A DNA stretch of 64,000 nt from contig CM044307.1 in assembly GCA_024291935.2 (NCBI GenBank), positions 102,057,461-102,121,460 on the forward strand, written 5' to 3'. Each line of letters begins with the position of its first letter. The first letter of the stretch is position 1. Shown piece by piece: positions 57,290-64,000 of this stretch. Source of the stretch: Okapia johnstoni (lineage: Eukaryota > Chordata > Mammalia > Artiodactyla > Giraffidae). A program made the position numbers and the translations under genes. Under the pieces are notes generated by a model. It had not been told where the DNA came from and searched no databases. It saw only the letters and a list, made by a program, of their open reading frames with translations.

Positions 57290-59885
57290 AAATGATTGTA
57301 ACAAACAAGTTGGGCATCCTGCTTTGTTATGTTATTTAATTTTAAGTAGAAATACTGTATTCTTTCATTTGCTCTCAGTCAGTTAAATGTATTGACTGCA
57401 AAGTTAGAATACTTGAGTTCCACAGTAGCTTTTATAAGAGGCAACTTGGTGAAGGGCTTAGATCAAAAGAATCCATGATTCTTTCCACCTGCTCCCAGAA
57501 CAAATCCCTGTGGTTTCCATCAGCAGATACAAAGCTTCTGTTGAGAGTGTTTTAAGTGATGCCCCTGTAGTGATGAAGTAATTGAAATGACGTAGTGACC
57601 ACCGACTTGAGTAGCACTGGGTGATTTTGTTGTTTTATTTCCATCACTTTAATGGAGGAGTAAAATTCTTCCTAGAATTTTTAAAGCCTCTTGGAGGGAT
57701 TTCAATGAGAAAATGGTAGTCTCCTAATGGACTGAGACATTGGTGGCGATTGAAGTTATTGATCTTACTTTAGCTGCCTTGAGCCATCTCTGCTGAGTTC
57801 TTTTATTTTCAAGTAATCACCGTGTTCCTCTGTCTGTTCGAACTGCTGCGGTTTTAATTGCAATCTCTACTTCTGAAGTAAACATATTCTATATAGAGCC
57901 TAAATCCTCCTCCTCTGAGGAGGAATCTGACAATTCTGGATTTTATTAAAGTAGACCCACAGGCTCCAGCAAACTTTAATCAAGCTGGTTCTTAAATCAA
58001 AATCATTGATCCTACAGGCACATACATCCTAATGCCATATTATTAAAATATGTCAAGGCTGCCTGATCTAATAATCCTTATTTATGTAGTATTCAGTAGG
58101 ATATACTTCCTGAGGCTAGACAGCTGGGGCTACGAAGATTGGTTAGGTTGACCAGATTCAGTCGTTATCATTAGGTGTATCTGGAGAATATCCATTAGCC
58201 CAGGATTTTTTAAAGGCAGCAATCCTTTTTATTACAAGAATCAAAACCACAAAATGGAATAGTTCATTGTAGTTTAATAACAGTTATCCTAAACAGAGAG
58301 CTCTATGAGAAATGATACAGGCATAAATGTCTCCTTCCTCCTGGGTAGATGCATTGTGACTTGATACTTGATAGGAAGGATGTCAGAGTTTGTCATGCTT
58401 TTTTTTTTTTTCCCCTGAATCATCCTCTTCCTTTGTTACCTTTGTGTTTTCACCCATCCCACCTCCAGGCATCTGAATTGATATACTTACTGCAGAGGAA
58501 TTTCAATCTGTCGGTGTGTAGTCCTAAATTTAGTCTGTGACAGGGCATTTTTCTTCATCCCTGGAAGTCTACATTGGGAATTTTATGAGTCTTGTTATTG
58601 TGCCTTTGAAAAAGCCACGTTACAACTATGTGCTGGATGTGTGACTTCCTTCCATCTTAATATACCTAGCTTGGCCCCATGCAAAATCCTGTATATTTTC
58701 CTGCAAAATGGCTTCCTGGGGCTAAGAGATAAAAAGCTCCGTATGGCTAACAGTACAGCGAGGAAAAGTATCTTCCTGGTAATTTGATCTTGATGACACT
58801 ATCTTTAATTATTCAAAACTCTGTTTTCTGTGGTTTGGGTGCCTATAGTCACTAGCAAACATTCCTTTTGTTTCAGATCTTGAAGTAAAAGATTTCTATG
58901 TACAACCAAATGCTGCCTTCCTAGAATTTTAATACTTGTAAACTGTCATCCCCTGCTTTCTAGGTTTTACTTAATATTTTCTGAGCCCATCAAATTTGGG
59001 CTGTGGCTGTAGGGTTTGGTAAAGTATAGGCCTACATTTTTAAAGACAATGGATTGCACTAGACTTTTGAAATACACATTATGGAACTCAGAGAGCTGGG
59101 TCAGACTGAACAGACAAGGCCACTGCCCCATGAACTGGTTTGTCCAGAATAGACTCTATGATGCAGAATGTGAAGAGTCTTTAGTAATATGAATGAATCA
59201 GTGCTGTCTGATGCATTTTTGTTTTTCTCAACATAACCATCGAAAATGCATTCATCTCTTTTTTTATTCATTTATGAGAAAGAAATTACAGATAGTTTGG
59301 CATGAGAAGTTGTGATTGGTAAGAACCGTCATATAGACACAGAGTCATCTCGGCAACATTCAGCTAGTGATGCTGTGATAGTGTTCATATGGTGAGAGAG
59401 GAAAATTTTGTCTTGATGTCGTCTTAGTTGCCTGGCAACCAGATTTTTTTCTCATTTAGAGCAAGACTTCATTAGTCTAAAGTAGATAATTTTTAGTGAT
59501 AATTCGAGAAGACAAGCTTACAGGTAAGCTACATGAATTTGGTTTGTGGAAGGAATAATCTTTCGTCAAATGTTAGGGCATGATGAGGCTTTCTCTTTTT
59601 TCAAATGAATAACTGTTTTCAGATTGTTAATCCACCTGAAAATGAATATCCCAAGTCAAATAGCAGCCATTGAATCAGACATTTTCATCTTACTAGCATT
59701 ATAATGTGGGAAGAACACCATGTTGTTATTTTTTCAGATATGATTACTATACATGAACCTGTTTAGATATGTATAATTGCTTTTTAGAATCTCTATTTAT
59801 GCCCATTATTATATTAATGATAATCTTTTTGGATCATTTTTAAAGTCTTTAGTGAATTTGTTACAATATTGCTTCTGTGTTGTTG
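57290..59885. other. ACSS3 intron, about 2.6 kb without clear repeats
   Basis: I see no SINE, BovB or coding signal. This is the largest repeat-poor block in the right third of the window. A T-run lies at 58399-58411. Confidence 0.4.
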
Positions 59886-59899
59886 TTTTTTTTTTTAAT

Positions 59900-59998
59900 T
59901 TTTTCCATGAGACATGTGGGATGTTAGCTCCCTGACAAGGAATCAAACCCATATCCCCATATTCGAAGTCTTAACCATTAGACTGCCAGGGAAGTCCC
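59900..59998 (-). repeat. CHR-type tRNA-derived SINE
   Basis: Antisense copy: gacatgtgggatgttagctc, cctgacaaggaatcaaaccc, gtcttaaccattagactgcc, agggaagtccc. This wording is typical of the cetacean-hippo-ruminant SINE family, older than the Bov-tA copies. Confidence 0.75.
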
Positions 59999-60344
59999 TT
60001 AGTGACTAAACACTAAGAAATTAAGAATGTAAAATTGATTTAGTCTTAGAAATATCATCTATTTTAACTGTCCTACCCTTGGCAAGAATCACATTTAATC
60101 CATTCTAGAAGAGTGAAAATATGTAATGATTTTGTAGATCTTTATAAGGAAAAGAGTTCCTAAACCCTCCCTTGATAAACCTTATTGTATGGAAATTTGA
60201 TTTTCCCCACTTGCATGTAATTCTCTGCACTGTGGGCCCATTGGCCCCATGAAGTAGTAGCTCCCAATTCGTCTTTTGTTGTCAGTTCTAATTAGAAAAC
60301 AAAAAGTGACTATTCTGAACAAGCAACGTGGGTAGTAAAAAGTG

Positions 60345-60535
60345 ACACCGAATCCCAATAAGACTGTTTAAATCCTGGTTTAGCCACTTACTGTGTAGCC
60401 ACTGGCAAGTCCTTAATCTCTAGTGCATGTCTGTTTGCTCAAAGGTTTGTAGAAATCCTAAAATGAAGTGAAATATGTATGAACAATGAAGCAAGTTCCT
60501 GGCTTATACTAACACTCAATGAGCGTTTTTCTTTT
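60345..60535 (+). repeat. MIR SINE
   Basis: Sense MIR: ttaaatcctggtttagccac, ttactgtgtagccactggca, agtccttaatctctag, ending acactcaatgagcg. Confidence 0.7.
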
Positions 60536-60539
60536 CCTT

Positions 60540-61325
60540 TCATTTCTATGAATAATAACCTTTCATGAATATAAAGGCCATCTTTTAGCATCCTGGTCTG
60601 TAGGTAGTTCAGACCCAAGAAAACTTAGAACATAAGGGCTTAATTCATAAAAGAAAATATTAATCATAGAGAATTTAATTTCTTAGAGTCAGCTAGTTAA
60701 GATTAGGACCAGAAGTCTCATTGTTCTGTGTTGATTAGAGCCCTTTCTTCGTATGTTTTATCTTATGCCTTCATTAATTCAGCATTTCTTATCAGCTGCA
60801 GGTTATTTATGAAAGTCTCTAAGATGAGAGGCAGCGTGGTGGTAAGAGAGTAGGATAAGACCAGTGTCTCACAGCTTGAATTAATGGCCTACTCCCAGTA
60901 CCAAAAGTTAGGCTGCTTTGAATTAAGTATTTTAAACTGTAATCGTCCTATCTCGTGAACACAAAAGATTAAATTGATTTTCTTTCACTGAGGTACATCT
61001 CACTGTTCTGCTTTCTTTCTGCTACCACCATTCAAGTTATTTATAGCTTACAGTATAGATTTAGAGGTGTAGAGAATGGTTTCTTTACAAATTGCTTCTG
61101 TGCTCATCATGATGCCGTGATTAATATGACTCAAGGGCCCTGGGCCACTGAATTGATTTATTTCCAGGACTTTATCTCTCTGCATGGGCCACCAACTTCT
61201 AAAATCCATATTGCTTAAATGTAGTGTTTCTAGAGCCTCAGTGGGAGCACAGTGGCAAACTTCCAGATATAGCAGGAGCTCTTATTTATAGATCTAAACC
61301 TGCATAACGTTCTTCCTCTTAGCCC
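60540..61325. other. ACSS3 intron, no firm feature
   Basis: A MIR-like head (gaggcagcgtggtggtaaga) appears near 60828 but is too short to call. Nothing else is recognised. Confidence 0.35.
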
Positions 61326-61329
61326 TCAC

Positions 61330-61885
61330 TCACATCTGCTCTTCTTTCTGTGTTGTCTTTCATCTGCAAACCGAAACCCTGGAGCTTGTCCTAGATTTCA
61401 ACCTCTTTTCCTGACTCTGTATCCAAACCATCAGCAAGGCCTTTTAATGCTTAGTGTAACTCCAAGCTGGTCTCATCATCTACTACCGCTGCCTCAGACC
61501 ATCAACATCTGATTGATTTCTTGCTCTGGGTTGGGATTCTTATTTTAGTGCTCCAGTTTGCAATTGAAGAGCTTTTTCTAAAATGCAGTTCTGAACAAAT
61601 CTCTGTTACAAATCCCTGAGTCCCCCAGTGTTCCCAGAATAATAGCCAAACTTCTTAACATGGTACAGAGGCACTTAGTGATCCTCCTTTGCTCCTCTTT
61701 CTCATTTTGGTCCTTATTATCTCTCTTACTTCACCTCTTCTTCTCAAACACTCAGCTTCCCCCAGCTCCCACAAAGTTTGCTCTGCTAAATAGCTTGAAG
61801 TCAGTCCCTTGGTGGTTGGTCTAACTTCTCAACTTTGCACATCCTATTTCTGTTAGGCATGTCTTTCCACCTTTAACAGTCCTTT
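61330..61885 (+). repeat. L2 LINE
   Basis: Sense L2 wording over about 550 bp: ccaaaccatcagcaaggcct, ccaagctggtctcatcatct, gaataatagccaaacttctt, tgatcctcctttgctcctct, ctcagcttcccccagctccc, ttaggcatgtctttccacct. Confidence 0.65.
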
Positions 61886-62344
61886 TCCCCCAAAAGAAAT
61901 GCATTAAGTAAGTCTGATATATTTAATACATATTTATTGAAGGACTGACCTTTGAATATCATTCTTAGAATAAGAAAAAAATTGTAGCAGAATTATAACA
62001 GTAATATACAGCTTTTTTTTTTTCTTTCTCGCTTACCTGAGTCTTCTATTTGTCTTGCTCTCTTATCCATTTGGGGATTGCATTGTGTGATTTGCTACTT
62101 GTTTTTTTAAGAACCCTGATCTTAACACTGGGAGCCTGAGCCTAAATTATGTAAGTATGTATTTACTAGTCAGAAAACATTTCCCGAGCACAAAATGTCA
62201 GGGATTACACTTTGGTCCTACTGATACAAATGATTCTCAAAGCATCCAAGAAGAATCTGATTTCAGCTGCAGGCTAGGAGAGTGTTTTCATATAATCACA
62301 TGCACAATTCTTTTCTGAAAGATTTTGTCACATTTATAATGGCA
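61886..62344. other. ACSS3 intron, no recognisable feature
   Basis: Contains a short T-run near 62013. No other signal was recognised. Confidence 0.4.
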
Positions 62345-62700
62345 AGTGTTCCAAGTGTCTATTGTTGTGTAAAAAATACTTAAAACCTAGTGGCTTAAAA
62401 CAGCCACCTTAATTCATGATTCTGTGGATCAAAGGTACGAGTTGAGATCAACTGGGAATTTTGTATGATCGATTGAGACAACCCAGAGAAAACTGTGTGA
62501 TGAATGAGCTGGTCCAGAGGGTCCAAGATGGCTTCCCACTCATGCCTCAGATAGGCTGTAGGGCTGGACTCAGGACTGTTGTCTGGAAAGCTTGCAAGTG
62601 GCATTTTTAGCTTGGAGGAGTTGGAGTAGTGGACCATCTTACATGGTACCTCACTCTTGAGACAGTATTCTGAATTTCTTAAGGTCTGTGCTTAGAAACT
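62345..62700 (+). repeat. MLT1-like (ERVL-MaLR) LTR fragment
   Basis: The phrases gtgtctattgttgtgtaaaa, cctagtggcttaaaacagcc and attcatgattctgtggatca are typical of old MLT1-type solo LTRs. Heavily decayed, with no internal retroviral coding sequence. Confidence 0.6.
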
Positions 62701-62856
62701 GACAAAGCATCACTTTCACTCTTCTGTTACTCAAAGCCATCAAAAGCCCAAAGTAAATTGCATTCACCTTTAATCCACCACCATGGAGAGATTTCAGAGT
62801 TGTAGATGTAGCCTCAGGACTCTTCAATGTAATTTACCCTTTGCTCATCATTCAGA

Positions 62857-63131
62857 CGGAGAAGGCACTGGCACCCCACTCCAGTACTCTTGCCTGGAAA
62901 ATCCCATGGACAGAGGAGCCTGGTAGGCTACAGTCCATGGGGTCTCGAAGAGTCGGACACGACTGAGCGACTTCACTTTCACTTTTCCCTTTCATGCACT
63001 GGAGAAGGAAATGGCAACCCACTCCAGTATTCTTGCCTGGAGAATCCCGGGGACAGTGGAGCCTGGTGGGCTGCCGTCTGTGGGGTTGCACAGAGTCGGA
63101 CACAACTGAAGCGACTTAGCAGCAGCAGCAG
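62857..63131 (+). repeat. Bov-A2 SINE, full length with perfect target-site duplication
   Basis: Sense dimer from cggagaaggcactggcaccc to a (cag)n tail. CATCATTCAGA flanks it perfectly at 62846-62856 and 63132-63142. Low divergence, hence relatively young. Confidence 0.96.
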
Positions 63132-63149
63132 CATCATTCAGAAGTGGTG

Positions 63150-63578
63150 TTCAGAAATTCTGTTAATACTCTAATGTGTACCTTGCCAAAATATGTATTT
63201 TTCCCCAATGTGTAATATTTATAAAAAACTTAGATCATAGTATGCATTGTTTTACAACTTTTATCTAAACAGTGTTTGGTGAGAATTATTTCCTATCACT
63301 AGACATTTTACTATGGTATTTGAATGATTTTGCAATACTCCTTAATATGGAATAATTCCTATTTTTTGGAAAATCTTTTAAACTCTAATATAAACATTTA
63401 CATGTAATAAACATCCTTGGTGCTTAATGTTTGTGAGCTCTTTCAAATATTTCCTTGTGTATATCCCATAAAGTGGAACAACTACATTAAAGGCTATGAT
63501 CAGTCTTTAAGAGTTTTTATAAGAATTGAAATTTTTAAGGCTTTTTATAAGAATTGCCATATTGCTTTCAGAAATGCT
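63150..63578 (-). repeat. Old L1 (ME-type) 3'-UTR fragment
   Basis: The phrases aataaacatccttggtgctt, tatttccttgtgtatatccc, taaagtggaacaacta and gaattgccatattgctttca match antisense old-L1 3' UTR. Confidence 0.55.
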
Positions 63579-63579
63579 G

Positions 63580-63660
63580 CATGGACAGAGGAGCCTGGTG
63601 GGCTACAGTCCATGGGGTCACAAAAAGTCGGACATGACTGAAGTGACCTAGCACGCAGAC
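63580..63660 (+). repeat. Bov SINE 3'-half fragment
   Basis: Sense tail half only: catggacagaggagcctggt, then cggacatgactgaagtgacc. It immediately precedes another SINE. Confidence 0.88.
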
Positions 63661-63668
63661 ACATATTG

Positions 63669-63866
63669 GTGACAGTGGTAAAGAATTTGCCTGCCAGTGA
63701 AGGAGATGCAGGAAGTGTGGGTTCAATCTCCAGTCAGGAAGATCCCCTGGAGGAGGAAATGGCAACCCACTCCAGTATTCTTGCCTGGAAAATCCCGTGG
63801 CCAAGGAGCCTGACGGGCTGCAGTCCATGAGGTCGCAGAGTCAGACACAACTGAGCATGCACACAC
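63669..63866 (+). repeat. Bov-tA SINE
   Basis: Sense copy: gtgacagtggtaaagaattt, gtgggttcaatctccagtca, cccactccagtattcttgcc, ending cagacacaactgagcatgca. It lies in tandem with the preceding half-SINE. Confidence 0.9.
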
Positions 63867-64000
63867 ATTCACAACACTTACATAACAAAAATTACTCTCT
63901 TTGGCTTGTCTGGGCAGTCTGTCTCCTGTCTACTGCCTAACCAGGCTCTAGTCTTTTTGTCAATCTTTTGAATTGGTTCTTGATGTTCAGAAAGCCACAG

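Noticed and set aside
51797..64000. Search for the next ACSS3 exon (expected to begin with the E-T-G-S-P motif)
   Set aside because: No matching coding sequence with splice sites was found; the exon presumably lies beyond the window.
1..64000. CRISPR arrays, operons, riboswitches or other prokaryotic systems
   Set aside because: The window is mammalian nuclear DNA; the repeats are dispersed retroposons, with no regularly spaced direct repeats.

Overview
This is mammalian nuclear DNA from a ruminant, most likely a bovid such as cattle, sheep, goat or a relative. It is AT-rich and intron-dominated. It is packed with BovB (RTE-type) LINE copies and tRNA-Glu-derived Bov-tA/Bov-A2 SINEs, a combination diagnostic of ruminants. 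Older mammalian repeats (L2, MIR, L1/HAL1, hAT MITE-like elements, an MLT1-like LTR piece) lie beneath them. The exact species cannot be decided from the sequence alone.

The one protein-coding gene I can support is ACSS3 (acyl-CoA synthetase short-chain family member 3, a mitochondrial propionate-activating enzyme) on the + strand. Five consecutive internal exons are visible: 2580-2720, 12199-12279, 12360-12455, 38586-38737 and 51693-51796. All have AG/GT borders and compatible phases. Together they encode about 191 residues from the middle of the adenylate-forming domain, including the [10 protein letters not shown] phosphate-binding loop and the DHWWQT nucleotide-binding motif. The start of the gene lies left of the window and its end right of it, so everything here is exon or intron of ACSS3. 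The introns are about 9.5 kb, 80 bp, 26.1 kb and 13.0 kb, plus more than 12.2 kb running off the right edge.

Layout: 1-2579 is upstream intron with a degraded L1 piece at the left. 2721-12198 is an intron with a BovB tail 11-25 bp after the splice donor, several SINEs and L2. 12456-38585 is a large intron holding L2, an L1/HAL1 element broken up by SINEs, a hAT MITE-like element and BovB copies at 15560, 21692, 26372 and 33629. The 33629 copy carries a second BovB tail nested inside it. 38738-51692 holds a SINE-in-SINE nest, a striking perfect palindrome at 40534-40612, a twin-primed (5'-inverted) BovB at 42174-44074 with an open 462-codon reverse-transcriptase frame, and a BovB at 46587. 51797-64000 holds another BovB (52784), SINEs, L2, MIR and an MLT1-like LTR piece.

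The open frames in the window other than the ACSS3 exons are pieces of BovB reverse transcriptase, translated SINEs or chance frames. I found no undescribed gene system. The most interesting items are retrotransposition scars (twin priming, nesting, target-site duplications), inverted BovB copies flanking ACSS3 exons, and an unexplained perfect hairpin. Family names for old repeats are from memory of their consensus sequences and would need a repeat-library search to fix the subfamily.
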